From contig JALHQT010000007.1 in the NCBI GenBank assembly GCA_022841825.1, forward strand, positions 124,001 to 188,000: a DNA stretch of 64,000 bases, in the 5' to 3' direction. Numbering within the stretch: the first letter of the stretch is position 1; each line of letters opens with the position of its first letter. Under the pieces are notes generated by a model. It saw nothing but the letters and a program-made list of their open reading frames with translations. It ran no database searches and was not told the origin of the DNA. Shown here in pieces: positions 28,180-36,671 of the stretch. Made by a program: the position numbers and the translations under genes. The stretch is from Anaerolineae bacterium. GTDB taxonomy: Bacteria > Chloroflexota > Anaerolineae > Aggregatilineales > Phototrophicaceae.

Positions 28180-29034
28180 ATGAAGCAATCTGTTTCACGA
28201 CGCAGCTTTCTCGGCATGGCGGGGCTGGGCGCGGCAGCGCTGGCGGCGGGCGGCTACTGGTACGCCAGCCGCATCGAACCGGACATGATCAGCATCGAGC
28301 ACGTTCGACTGCGTATTCCGCGGCTTTCCCCGGCGTTCGACGGCTATCGGATCGCCCACATCAGCGACATTCATATGGATCACCGCCATATGACGGGCGA
28401 ACGGCTGCGTGGCATCGCCGCGCAGGTCAATGCACAGCAGCCGGATTTCGTCGCCATCAGCGGGGACTACGTGACGCGCGGCGACCCGAAGCCGTACAGC
28501 GAGAGTCTCGTCAGCGGGCTGCGCGCGCTGAAGGCAGCAGATGGCGTGGCGGGTGTGCTGGGCAATCATGATTACTGGAGCGATGCGCGCGGCATCCGCA
28601 CGATTATGGCAGCGGCAGGTGTGCGGGAGCTGGCGAATGACGTGATGACGCTCCAGCGCGGCGGCGCAAGCCTGCATATAGCCGGCGTAGACGACATCTG
28701 GGAGAACCGTCAGCGCCTCGACCGCGTCCTCGACCGCCTGCCGAGCGATGGCGCGGCGGTGCTGCTGGCGCATGAGCCGGATTTCGCCGATGAGAGCGCG
28801 GCGAGCGGGCGTTTTGACGTGCAGCTTTCAGGGCATTCGCACGGCGGGCAGTGCGTCGCGCCGGGCGGGTTTATGCCCATGCTGCCTGAGCTGGGGCGCA
28901 AGTATCCGAGTGGGCTGTACCGCGTGGGGGAGATGTGGCAGTACACCAATCGTGGGCTGGGGATGGTGTGGGCACCGCAGGTACGTTTCAACTGCCGCCC
29001 GGAAATCACGATCCTCACGCTGACGAGCGCATAA
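28180..29034 (+). CDS. Tat-exported metallophosphoesterase
   Basis: 284 residues. The start MKQSVSRRSFLGMAGLGAAA is a twin-arginine signal (SRRSFLG), so the folded enzyme is exported. The calcineurin-like fold shows all metal motifs: AHISDIHMDH, ISGDYVTRGD, GVLGNHDYWSD, LLAHEPDF and LSGHSHGGQC. Relatives such as YkuE/YaeI cleave UDP-diacylglucosamine or other phosphoesters near the membrane. The ATG at 28180 begins the Tat motif; a TTG at 28147 would add eleven residues. It is monocistronic. Confidence 0.92.
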   Translation: MKQSVSRRSFLGMAGLGAAALAAGGYWYASRIEPDMISIEHVRLRIPRLSPAFDGYRIAHISDIHMDHRHMTGERLRGIAAQVNAQQPDFVAISGDYVTRGDPKPYSESLVSGLRALKAADGVAGVLGNHDYWSDARGIRTIMAAAGVRELANDVMTLQRGGASLHIAGVDDIWENRQRLDRVLDRLPSDGAAVLLAHEPDFADESAASGRFDVQLSGHSHGGQCVAPGGFMPMLPELGRKYPSGLYRVGEMWQYTNRGLGMVWAPQVRFNCRPEITILTLTSA

Positions 29035-29134
29035 GGCAGCGATTGCTGATTTCAATCATCGCCCGTTTTTGAAATAGCGGTTATCCTTATTTCACTAGAC
29101 TGAAATAACGCAACTGCAAGGGTTACTCCTCACA

Positions 29135-29494
29135 ATGGCTTCCCTCAACACTTTCGGCGCGATCATGACCCACGCGATTGAACTCGAAACGCGGCTGCGC
29201 GATGCCTACACCCAGGCAGGCGACAGCGCTCGCGCGGCAGAATCGGACAAGCGCCGCGTCACACTGGAACGGGTGCGCCGCGAAAACGTGACCGAGATCA
29301 AGCTCGAACCCATCGAAGGGCTGGATGAGGCGGATTACACGCTCGATCTCTCCGCGCCCAGCGCCGCCAGCATGAAAGCCGCCGCCGCGACCGCCGCGCG
29401 CTTTTACACCGATTGCGCGCCCAAGCTCAACGTGCGCGAGGCACAGCGCGCTCTGGAACGCTGCGCCAAACAGCACGTCGAGGCAGCGTCGTAA
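29135..29494 (+). CDS. Small helical protein of unknown function
   Basis: 119 residues, almost wholly alpha-helical by composition. The N-terminal helix TFGAIMTHAIELETRLRDAY resembles the first helix of ferritin-like or rubrerythrin-like bundles, but the EXXH iron ligands are not evident, so I do not assign that family. The centre is charged (KRRVTLERVRRENVTEIKLE) and the C-terminus alanine-rich. It lies between the phosphoesterase and a repeat-rich gap. Confidence 0.65.
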   Translation: MASLNTFGAIMTHAIELETRLRDAYTQAGDSARAAESDKRRVTLERVRRENVTEIKLEPIEGLDEADYTLDLSAPSAASMKAAAATAARFYTDCAPKLNVREAQRALERCAKQHVEAAS

Positions 29495-29509
29495 TTGGAA
29501 TGTTTCGCT

Positions 29510-29642
29510 GTAGGGGCGATTGCCGTGTCATCGCCCAATCAGAATGTTGTAGGGGCGATGCCATGTCATCGCTCGAATTTGCGAGGTGCGAAGTGCGAAC
29601 CAACCAGGACAGTGTAGGGGCAAGGCGTGCCTTGCCCGCCCC
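29510..29642. repeat. Cluster of three GTAGGGG hairpins (family A)
   Basis: GTAGGGGCGAT...ATCGCCC (29510-29536), GTAGGGGCGAT...ATCGCTC (29549-29574) and GTAGGGGCAAGGCG followed by TGCCTTGCCC (29613-29642). The second supplies AGGGG 7 nt before the ATG used for the next gene. Confidence 0.8.
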
Positions 29643-30687
29643 CCAATCCCCCATTGGGTACAACAACCGCTCGCGAGGTCTTTTCGCACCGCGCACAACG
29701 CACCGCGCACTTACCCGCATCGTACTGCTTTGCGCACTGCTGCTCGCCTTCGCGCTGCCCGTCGCGGCACAGGATGCGGGCGAGGCAGGCGAAGCATCGA
29801 CCAGCCTGACGATTGCGGATAACCTGCTCGACCGCACCTTCGCCGCCTACGACGCGCGCAATTATGACCAGGCGCTGCTCGACGTGAGCCTTTATGTGCT
29901 GCTCAACCCGACGGCAGCGCAGGGCTATTACTTCCGCGCACTGGTGCAGATGGCACGCCAGCAGCCCGATTCTGCGCTGGGAGACCTGGAACGCGCGCTC
30001 GATCTTGCGGACAGCAACCTCTACAACGCCGAGTACCGCGCCGGGCTGCTGACGACGCGCGCGGGTGTGCTGCAAGGCATGGAGGATGTGGAAGGCGCGC
30101 GCGAGGCTTACGCGCAGTCGCTTGAAACGGCGCCGAGCATCGACGCCTACACCGGGCGCGCCCTGCTCAGTGTCGATCAGGGCGAATTTGAGGCGGCGGT
30201 GGACGACCTGGACGCCGCGATTGCCCTGGCACCGCAGGAGCAGATAGCGAGCCTGTATCTCTTCCGTGCCAGCGTCCATACGCAGGCGGGCGATGACGAA
30301 GCGGCATCCGACTACCTGACGTATGTGCAGAACATGGCGAACGATGTCCAGGAAGGCGAGCCGCTCGTCGCCGAAGAAGTGGTCGAGTTCGAGATCGCTG
30401 CCGGGCGCGTCTATGCCCTGCCGTTCCAGGCGACCGAGGGCGATCTGCTGACTGCCGCCGCAGCAGCGGACGAAGCGGGCGGGGTCGATCCGCTGCTCGT
30501 CCTGCTCGCGGCGGATGGCACTGCGCTCGCCGCCAATGACGACCGCGCGCCGGACGACCTGCGCGCCGTGATCGGCGACTTCCCCATCCCTGCCGATGGG
30601 ACGTATGTGCTGCTGCTCACGCATTCCGGCGGCGGCGATACGGGCACCGTGCGCGTTGCCATCAGCCTGGGATCGCCATCTCCATAA
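29563..30687 (+). CDS. Secreted TPR protein with PPC-like domain; N-terminus overrun by repeats
   Basis: 374 residues if started at ATG 29563, which has AGGGG from a palindromic repeat 7 nt upstream. A signal peptide (TRIVLLCALLLAFALPVAAQ) begins only some 50 residues later, and no ATG, GTG or TTG lies next to it. In-frame GTG 29593 and TTG 29632 are alternatives. The intervening codons lie in family A and C repeats. After the signal come TPR units (for example DNLLDRTFAAYDARNYDQAL) and a PPC-like C-terminus (DGTYVLLLTHSGGGDTGTVR). The paralogue at 26411 has its signal at residue 1, so the repeats seem to have replaced the native start. Secretion from such a long N-region is doubtful. Confidence 0.7.
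   Translation: MSSLEFARCEVRTNQDSVGARRALPAPQSPIGYNNRSRGLFAPRTTHRALTRIVLLCALLLAFALPVAAQDAGEAGEASTSLTIADNLLDRTFAAYDARNYDQALLDVSLYVLLNPTAAQGYYFRALVQMARQQPDSALGDLERALDLADSNLYNAEYRAGLLTTRAGVLQGMEDVEGAREAYAQSLETAPSIDAYTGRALLSVDQGEFEAAVDDLDAAIALAPQEQIASLYLFRASVHTQAGDDEAASDYLTYVQNMANDVQEGEPLVAEEVVEFEIAAGRVYALPFQATEGDLLTAAAAADEAGGVDPLLVLLAADGTALAANDDRAPDDLRAVIGDFPIPADGTYVLLLTHSGGGDTGTVRVAISLGSPSP
29582..29711. repeat. GTGCG-rich inverted arms (family C)
   Basis: GAGGTGCGAAGTGCGAAC (near 29583-29600) faces TTTTCGCACCGCGCACAACG and more CGCAC units (to 29711). A family A hairpin sits between the arms. The right arm ends 11 nt before the codons of the signal peptide of the next gene. Confidence 0.65.
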
Positions 30688-30800
30688 CGGGCGGACAAAC
30701 GACGTGGGCGGACACATGGCACGGGCGGACACATAGGTCCGCCCCTACAGCCCGTCGTTCGATACGGGCGGATGCATGGGTCCGCCCCTACGACCCGTCG
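30688..30800. repeat. Array of GGGCGGACACA / GGTCCGCCCCTAC units
   Basis: Four GGGCGGA-type left arms (near 30689, 30706, 30723 and 30765) and two complete TCCGCCCCTAC right arms (30738-30748 and 30781-30791) form overlapping hairpins. They fill the gap after the secreted TPR gene. The rest of 30800-30927 shows nothing I can name. Confidence 0.75.
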
Positions 30801-30927
30801 TCGGTGCGTCGGGTACGCCCCACAACCCGTCGCCTGCTATATGCCCTACCCATTCGGCTAGGTCGCGCAACTCTGCTGCCCGCGCTGCGTAAAACTCCAC
30901 ATCAATAGGGATGCAGGAGAGAAGGCG

Positions 30928-31320
30928 ATGCGCGGTTGGCATTCAGGGCGACAGAGTTGGCAATTCGGCGGGCGCGATAACTGGTGGGTTCCGCTGCTGG
31001 TCATTGGCAGCGCTATTCTGCTGTTCAGCAAGCTCGGCTGGTCGTGGTGGTGGCTGCTCTTCTTCTGGTGGGTGATCCCCGCCATGTTCGGCGGTTGGTC
31101 GCATTCGCGCGGCGGGCAGCCCGGGACACGCGATTGGGCGCGTGGCTGGTCGCGCTGGGGCATGTGCGGCGGCACGGATGACGAACAGACGAAGCACAAG
31201 TACAACTTCAGCGGTGACAAACCAAAGCGCGATGACGTTTACCTCTACCGTGAGAACGGCGATGTGCTGGAAGTCCGCGACGCGCCGGAAAAGCCGAAGC
31301 GCAGCGATGAGTACGTCTGA
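30928..31320 (+). CDS. Tryptophan-rich membrane protein of unknown function
   Basis: 130 residues. Two hydrophobic segments lie at about 20-35 (WVPLLVIGSAILLFSKLGWS) and 38-55 (WWWLLFFWWVIPAMFGG). Seven or more tryptophans cluster there, as in small bacterial stress or phage-shock-related membrane proteins. The C-terminal 70 residues are charged and cytoplasmic or external, with a DVYLYRENGDVLEVRD strand pair. GGAGAGAAGG stands before the ATG. No family was recognised. Confidence 0.7.
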   Translation: MRGWHSGRQSWQFGGRDNWWVPLLVIGSAILLFSKLGWSWWWLLFFWWVIPAMFGGWSHSRGGQPGTRDWARGWSRWGMCGGTDDEQTKHKYNFSGDKPKRDDVYLYRENGDVLEVRDAPEKPKRSDEYV

Positions 31321-31353
31321 ACGCCTCGTCCAGTAAGTATTGGGGACAAATAA

Positions 31354-31432
31354 AACCGCCAGGAACGCCAAGCGCGCCAGGAATGTCTATTCTTCCCATG
31401 GCGTTCCTGGCGTCATGGCGGTTCACTTTGCA
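31354..31432. repeat. Long imperfect inverted repeat
   Basis: AACCGCCA-GGAACGCCA at 31354-31370 faces TGGCGTTCC-TGGCG...TGGCGGTT near 31400-31432. The complement differs by a short insertion. It may act as a terminator for the membrane-protein gene, although no U-tract follows. Confidence 0.6.
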
Positions 31433-31568
31433 TCGCAGGCTTACGGGATAGGCACTGAAGCCCCTTGTGCGCATATTCAACTGCGTAACTTCTACCTTTA
31501 TTTTTCATCAGATCAATAGTACGCTTCGCAAAGTTACGTTACAGTTAATTTCACGTTGGAAATCGTCC

Positions 31569-32063
31569 GTGTCGGATACACAATCTCCACAAGAATTCTT
31601 CCGTCTGATTCTGCTGACGGTCGTCGGGCAGGCATACACTGCCGCAGGCTACCGGCTCGAAGAAAACCCGATCCAGTGGGGTGGCGGGCAGTACCGCTTC
31701 ATGAAACGGTGGGAGAGCGGTCTCTACACCTTCATCAACTACCAGCATCTCGCCTACGCCGACCCAAACCCTTCGCGCTTCCGCGTATCGCTGGTGCGCA
31801 CCGATAAACCCAATCCCAACAGCATCAGCGCGCATGCCGACTTCATGCGCAAGACCCTCAGTGAGCTGGTCGTCAAGGACTTTGGCGTGGCGATTTTGCC
31901 GAGCGCCGATTATTGGTGGTCGTATCGGGGTGTCGATGAGATGGGGAAAGCACTGGCAGAGGCGGGGCATCTCGCCGTCGGCTATGCTATGCCCTGGCTG
32001 GCGGGCGAACTCAAAGCGCCCGCGCCCGACGACACGGGCGAGGCAGCAGCCGTGGCAGGCTGA
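31569..32063 (+). CDS. Hypothetical protein
   Basis: 164 residues from GTG 31569, with GGAAA upstream; a GTG at 31467 would add 34 residues from an AT-rich stretch and is less likely. The sequence SPQEFFRLILLTVVGQAYTA, AAGYRLEENPIQWGGGQYRF and WESGLYTFINYQHLAYADPN suggests a soluble alpha/beta protein. It may be a receptor-like or phage-like fold, but I recognise no family. The tail is rich in alanine and proline. No neighbour points to its job. Confidence 0.6.
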   Translation: MSDTQSPQEFFRLILLTVVGQAYTAAGYRLEENPIQWGGGQYRFMKRWESGLYTFINYQHLAYADPNPSRFRVSLVRTDKPNPNSISAHADFMRKTLSELVVKDFGVAILPSADYWWSYRGVDEMGKALAEAGHLAVGYAMPWLAGELKAPAPDDTGEAAAVAG

Positions 32064-32232
32064 AGGCACCCTCGCGCATCCATCGCCCCAATCCCTATCC
32101 CTTGTCGTCGTATAAATCCTGGGACTGCAAACCGTGAATACCTTAAGGTTAGTCCATATAGCCTAGTGTTTTTCGCGTGTGCTTTGCGCCTATAATGTAA
32201 AGAAGTCGTTCAACCGAGCGAGAAAAGATCGT

Positions 32233-33426
32233 ATGAGTCCACTCCCACGCATCCTCACCCTCGACCCCACGGGCGTCATGCCCCGCCTGGTGCGCGCCGT
32301 CGTCGAGCTTTCCGAACAGTCGATCATCCAGACGGATGTCCCCAACGCCGAGACCGCGCTGGCAGAACTCGAACGCAGCCCGTTCGACGTGGTCGTCGCG
32401 GCGCTTGACCTGTACAGCGACATGGATGGCATGACGCTGGCGACACAGGTGCAGGCGGCGCTGCCGGATACGCGCTTCATCGTCGTCGGCGGCGGAGACA
32501 TCGAACCCACCTTTGACGAACGTATCGCCCTGCTCGGTCGCCCGCTCGACCCGCAGGTTTTCGTGCGCGTGCTGATCGCAGGCGCAAACGGCGAATCGAT
32601 GATCCCCAAGAGCCATACGGCGTCGCACCCGGCGGCGGTGGTCGATTACGGCGCTGTACCCGTTCTCAATCTGAGCGGTGTTGGCAGCATCATCGATACG
32701 CTGATGGCAGACCTCAGCCCGCTCGGTCTGCTGCTGGTGACGCGCGACGGCGAAGTGCTGCTCGAACGCGGCACCGATAAGCAGCTTGACCGCGACGAGG
32801 TGACGCAGGCGCTGCTGCCCGCCATGACCACCAACATCCAGATGGGGACGCTGGTCGGCGGCAGGATCGCCAATATGAACTTCTATGATGGCGAACGCTA
32901 CGATGTCTTCGCCCTTGGCATTGGCTATCACCACTTCCTCTGCCTGGTCTTCGACGGCAAGTACGGCACGAAGCAGCTCGGCGCGGTGCGTTCCTATGCG
33001 CTGCGCGCGGCGCAGGATATCATCGCCCTGCTGGGCGCACAGGCGTTTGTCATACAGTCCCCCAACGGGCACAAACGTGGGCGCGGCGAGAAGAAGGCTG
33101 CAAAAGCGACTGGACGCGCCCGAACGGAAGCCGCCCCGGTCGCGCCGCCCCAAGCACCGATCCAGGTGGAGACCATCGCGTGGGAAGGCAGCGCTGCCGA
33201 CGCCGACCAGGGCGGCGGGCGCGTGGACGACGGGCGCGAGCGCGTGATGCTCGACCCGATTGTCAATTTCGACCCGGCGCTGCTCGATCAGCTCCAGGCA
33301 CTCGATGCGAATGATGTCGACGGACTGTTCGACCTCGACAATCTCGCCGAGATGGCGAAGGACGTGGGCAACGGCAACCTCGTCAGTGGCGATGATGCGT
33401 TCCGCCGAGGCTTCGTGAGCGAATGA
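32233..33426 (+). CDS. Degenerate receiver plus roadblock/LC7-like domain protein
   Basis: 397 residues. The first 115 look like a receiver fold with the pattern VVAALDLYSDMDGMTLA (possible acceptor D59), but the acidic pocket near the start is reduced to one aspartate. Residues about 140-270 resemble a roadblock/LC7 domain (IIDTLMADLSPLGLLLVTRD, GEVLLERGTD...SYALRAAQDII), a dimerising module of small-GTPase regulators. A basic linker and an acidic C-terminal tail follow. It overlaps the Ser/Thr kinase gene by 4 nt (ATGA), so the two are coupled and the tail is a plausible kinase substrate or docking site. Confidence 0.75.
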   Translation: MSPLPRILTLDPTGVMPRLVRAVVELSEQSIIQTDVPNAETALAELERSPFDVVVAALDLYSDMDGMTLATQVQAALPDTRFIVVGGGDIEPTFDERIALLGRPLDPQVFVRVLIAGANGESMIPKSHTASHPAAVVDYGAVPVLNLSGVGSIIDTLMADLSPLGLLLVTRDGEVLLERGTDKQLDRDEVTQALLPAMTTNIQMGTLVGGRIANMNFYDGERYDVFALGIGYHHFLCLVFDGKYGTKQLGAVRSYALRAAQDIIALLGAQAFVIQSPNGHKRGRGEKKAAKATGRARTEAAPVAPPQAPIQVETIAWEGSAADADQGGGRVDDGRERVMLDPIVNFDPALLDQLQALDANDVDGLFDLDNLAEMAKDVGNGNLVSGDDAFRRGFVSE

Positions 33427-34946
33427 CGCAGACGCATGACGACCGACTCCTGGGGATGCAGTTCGGCTCCTATCGCTTGCAGCGCCTGATCGCAGCGGGC
33501 GGAATGGCGCGCATCTATGAAGCGGAAGATGTCGTTCTGAACCGCGCTGTCGCGGTCAAAGTCCTCAACCTGGAAGGCAACCCGGACACCACGATGGCGG
33601 TGCGCTTCCAGCGTGAGGCAAAAGCGGTCGCCAAGCTCGATCATGACAACATCGTCTCAGTCTATGCCTATGGCGAGGCGGCGGGCTGCATCTATATCGC
33701 CATGAAGCTGATCGATGGGCGCGACCTCTCGCAGGAGATGGCGCGGCATCGTCGCAACGGGCAGAAGTTGGATGTGGCGCGCGCGCTCAACATCCTCGAA
33801 CAGATCGCCAGAGCGATTGACCACGCCCACGACAACGGCATCATTCACCGCGATATCAAGCCCTCCAATATCCTGATCGATAAACGCGACCGCGCCTACC
33901 TGACAGATTTCGGCTTGCTCTTGCAGGAGAGCGGCGAATCGACCAAGACGCGCGGCACCGCTTTTGGCACCCCGCGTTACATCGCCCCGGAACAGGCGCT
34001 GGCATCGCAGAACGCCGTACCGCAGAGCGATGTCTACGCGCTGGCGGTCATCCTCTACGAAATCCTGACGGGGGAAGCCCCCTTCACAGGCGAAACGCCG
34101 ATGGAGATCGCGCTCGGACACATCGGCGACCCGCCGCGTCCGCCGCGCTCGCTCAACAACAAGATTCCGCACGGCGTGGAACGCGAGCTGCTGCGCGCGC
34201 TGGAAAAAGACCCGCCGCGCCGCCACCCGACCGCGACCGAGTTCATCCGCACCGTCAAAGCGGCGTATGCGCGCGAAATGCCAGGTGCCGGGGTCGTCAT
34301 GTCACCCAGCGATGATGCCGCGCGCTCCCAGCCCACCGCCGCCGCACCCGCACCGCTGCTCGACTCGGCGATGCCCAAGACGGAACCGATCCCGGACGCG
34401 AAACCCGCCCGCAGACGGCGTATCCCGGTTTGGCTGCCGCTGCTGCTCCTGCTGCTGGTCATCGGTGCCATCATCGCCGTGATGCTCAGTCTACGCTCTG
34501 CCCCGGTCGCCGCCATCGACGCCGACAGCGGCGAAATCACCCTGAATTACGACGCGGACTCCCTGAGCATTCGGAACGGTTACGGGCAGGATCTGAACTT
34601 CTTCTCGGTACAGTTCATCCGAGGCGTGGATGGCGGGCGCGATGATTACGCGGGCGACCGCATTCGCGGCGACGATACCATCCCGGCGGGGCAGTGCTTC
34701 CTGCTCTACGAAGAAGGATCGGACGAGAGCGTCCCCTCCGAATGCAGCACACGCAGTGGTTACGAGGTCTTGCTGGGGCAGGATCGCTTCTTCTGGCGGC
34801 GCGAGCCGGTGGACGCAGCGTTCTTCGAAATCTGGTACAACCGCGTGCCGATTGCGCAGTGCCCCACGCTGAGCACTGGCGAGCCACCCCAGACGTGCAG
34901 CTTCACATGGCAAACGCCAGAGCCGACCGTGACGCCCGCCTCCTGA
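33423..34946 (+). CDS. Membrane Ser/Thr protein kinase (PknB-type)
   Basis: 507 residues. The kinase domain (about 17-280) has AAGGMARIYEA, K46, H142-R143-D144 ([10 protein letters not shown]), D162-F163-G164 and FGTPRYIAPEQ. A membrane helix spans about 336-358 (VWLPLLLLLLVIGAIIAVML). An extracytoplasmic domain of about 145 residues with paired cysteines (C425, C441, C480, C492 by position) follows; I recognise no family in it. Translation is coupled to the roadblock protein. A hairpin at 34970 lies after the stop. Confidence 0.93.
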   Translation: MTQTHDDRLLGMQFGSYRLQRLIAAGGMARIYEAEDVVLNRAVAVKVLNLEGNPDTTMAVRFQREAKAVAKLDHDNIVSVYAYGEAAGCIYIAMKLIDGRDLSQEMARHRRNGQKLDVARALNILEQIARAIDHAHDNGIIHRDIKPSNILIDKRDRAYLTDFGLLLQESGESTKTRGTAFGTPRYIAPEQALASQNAVPQSDVYALAVILYEILTGEAPFTGETPMEIALGHIGDPPRPPRSLNNKIPHGVERELLRALEKDPPRRHPTATEFIRTVKAAYAREMPGAGVVMSPSDDAARSQPTAAAPAPLLDSAMPKTEPIPDAKPARRRRIPVWLPLLLLLLVIGAIIAVMLSLRSAPVAAIDADSGEITLNYDADSLSIRNGYGQDLNFFSVQFIRGVDGGRDDYAGDRIRGDDTIPAGQCFLLYEEGSDESVPSECSTRSGYEVLLGQDRFFWRREPVDAAFFEIWYNRVPIAQCPTLSTGEPPQTCSFTWQTPEPTVTPAS

Positions 34947-34969
34947 CAAGCAGAAGTGATGAAATCTCT

Positions 34970-35007
34970 ACCCTATCGGGGCGCAGCGTATTGCACCCCG
35001 ATAAGGG
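34970..35007. repeat. Hairpin of family A type between convergent genes
   Basis: CCCTATCGGGG...CCCCGATAAGGG with an inner GGGGCGCA/TGCACCCC match. It lies between the kinase and the minus-strand BMP-fasciclin gene and could end both transcripts. Confidence 0.6.
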
Positions 35008-35028
35008 CGAGGATTGCGCATCGATCGT

Positions 35029-36492
35029 TTAGGCGGGTGGCAGCAGCACGCCGTCGATGACATGGATGATGCCGTTCGACGCCGGCACGTCCGCCGCGAC
35101 GACGTTGACCGTCCCGTTGATCACGACGCCGCCGTCGAAGGTCAGCGTCAGGTCGCCGCCCTGGACGGTCGTCAGCGTCAGCGTGGTCTCGCCTTCCGGC
35201 AGCAGCACCTGGCTGAGGACGGTTGAGGTCGCCGCGCGCCCGCCGATCACATGATAGGTCAGCACACTCGTCAGCAGGTCGGTATCCGCAAGCACGGTTT
35301 CCGCCGTCATGTCCATCGCGGCAAGCGCGGCGGCGAACGCTTCGTCGGTCGGCGCGAAGACGGTAAAGGGTCCCGGACCCAGCAGCGTTTCGGTCAAGCC
35401 CGCCGCTTCGACAGCTGCCAGCAGGGTGGTGAAGCTGCCCGCGTTGGCGGCGACCGTCGGGATCGGGTCGAGCGGGAAGCCGAGGATCGGGTCAGCGCCC
35501 GTAACGATGCTGCCATCGCGCAGCCCAGCCAGGATTTCTTCCATGCGCGCCTGGACTTCCGCCGGGATGGCGGCGTCGTTCGCCGGAGCATAACCGATGC
35601 CGCCATTGGCAACTTCCAGCACGTAGATGCTGCTGGCGGGGAAGGCGACGCCGTTGGCAGCCGCCGCGATCATCGCATAGACGCCCTGGTCAACGCGCTT
35701 GATGGCGCTGGTCAGAATGCGTTCCGCGCCGGGGGTATCGCCGTTGCCGAAGGTCGTGGTATATTCGTCCAGGTCAACGCCGATCACCCAAGCGCCCTGC
35801 TGCGCCGCCAGCGTGATCGCGCCGCTGCCCGTCGGACCGCCCGCGCCCATAATCACATCCGCGCCTTCGCCGATGAGCTGCTCGGCATCGCGCCCGCCTT
35901 CGTCCGGTGCGATGAAGCTGTCGTTGTAGACCCCCAGCACGGTGATATCCGGGTTGATGAAACGCGCGCCGTTCTCGAAGCCGGTGCGGAACTTGACGAC
36001 GGGCGGGATGTCGATGCCGTAGACGCCGCCGATCACGCCGCTTTCACTCATCTGAGCCGCCATCGCGCCCGCCAGGAAGCCGCCCTGGTCTTCGCGGAAC
36101 TGCAAGCCGACCAGGTTGGGCAGCGGCGTCGCATGGAACTGGTCGACGCCGATGAAGAAGACCTCCGGGTTCGCCGCCGCCGCCGCCGCCGTCGCGTCCG
36201 TGATCAGGAAGCCGACGGTGACGATGATGTCGTAGCCTTCGTTGATGCAGGTGGCGAAGTTGTTTTCGTAATCGGTCGCGGCGATGGTCTCGATGAAGGT
36301 CGTCTCCAGCGCGAACTCTTCGGCGGCGCGCAGCATTCCTTCGTAGGCGAAGGTGTTGAACGTGCCATCGTTGATTCTGCCATCTTCATTGGTGATCAGG
36401 CAGATTTGTTCCGGGGCGCCCTGCGCGCCTGCCGACCCCACGCCGATGACCAGCGCAGCGACGCACAGGATCAGAAACAGTTTTCGCAGCAT
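35029..36492 (-). CDS. BMP-family binding protein fused to a fasciclin (FAS1) domain
   Basis: 487 residues. A signal peptide (MLRKLFLILCVAALVIGVGS, cut after AGA) lacks a lipobox cysteine. Residues about 28-320 match the BMP/PnrA/Med family, which binds purine nucleosides for ABC import: CLITNEDGRINDGTFNTFAY, YDIIVTVGFLITDA and GADVIMGAGGPTGSGAI. Residues about 345-487 are a FAS1 domain with both hallmarks, FTVFAPTDEAFAAAL and NGIIHVIDGVLLPPA. BMP proteins normally end near residue 350, so this is a genuine fusion in one continuous frame. No BMP-type permease or ATPase is adjacent. GAGGAG precedes the ATG. Confidence 0.9.
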   Translation of the reverse strand: MLRKLFLILCVAALVIGVGSAGAQGAPEQICLITNEDGRINDGTFNTFAYEGMLRAAEEFALETTFIETIAATDYENNFATCINEGYDIIVTVGFLITDATAAAAAANPEVFFIGVDQFHATPLPNLVGLQFREDQGGFLAGAMAAQMSESGVIGGVYGIDIPPVVKFRTGFENGARFINPDITVLGVYNDSFIAPDEGGRDAEQLIGEGADVIMGAGGPTGSGAITLAAQQGAWVIGVDLDEYTTTFGNGDTPGAERILTSAIKRVDQGVYAMIAAAANGVAFPASSIYVLEVANGGIGYAPANDAAIPAEVQARMEEILAGLRDGSIVTGADPILGFPLDPIPTVAANAGSFTTLLAAVEAAGLTETLLGPGPFTVFAPTDEAFAAALAAMDMTAETVLADTDLLTSVLTYHVIGGRAATSTVLSQVLLPEGETTLTLTTVQGGDLTLTFDGGVVINGTVNVVAADVPASNGIIHVIDGVLLPPA

Positions 36493-36594
36493 CTCATGCT
36501 CCTCAATAGAATCCAGTGGACGCGCATAGTCTAACGGAATCGCGGGCAATATCGATGTGAAGTGGGTGAGTAACGAGTGATGAGAGCGTGCGCC

Positions 36595-36655
36595 GTGCGT
36601 GGTGCGTGGTGCGAACAAACATAGAGACTGCATTTTCGCACTACGCACTACGCAC
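36595..36655. repeat. GTGCG-rich inverted repeat (family C, copy 2)
   Basis: GTGCGTGGTGCGTGGTGCGA at 36595-36614 and TCGCACTACGCACTACGCAC at 36636-36655, spaced by 21 nt. It sits in the promoter region between the divergent BMP-fasciclin and glycosyltransferase genes, 16 nt before the latter. Confidence 0.8.
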
Positions 36656-36671
36656 TGTGAAGAAGCCAGAT

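Noticed and set aside
29135-29494. Ferritin-like protein
   Set aside because: The first helix is suggestive, but the EXXH metal ligands are absent, so I left it as unknown.
27950-30800. Possible CRISPR array among the clustered short repeats
   Set aside because: The repeats are palindromic, irregularly spaced and vary in core sequence; there are no unique spacers of constant length and no cas genes.
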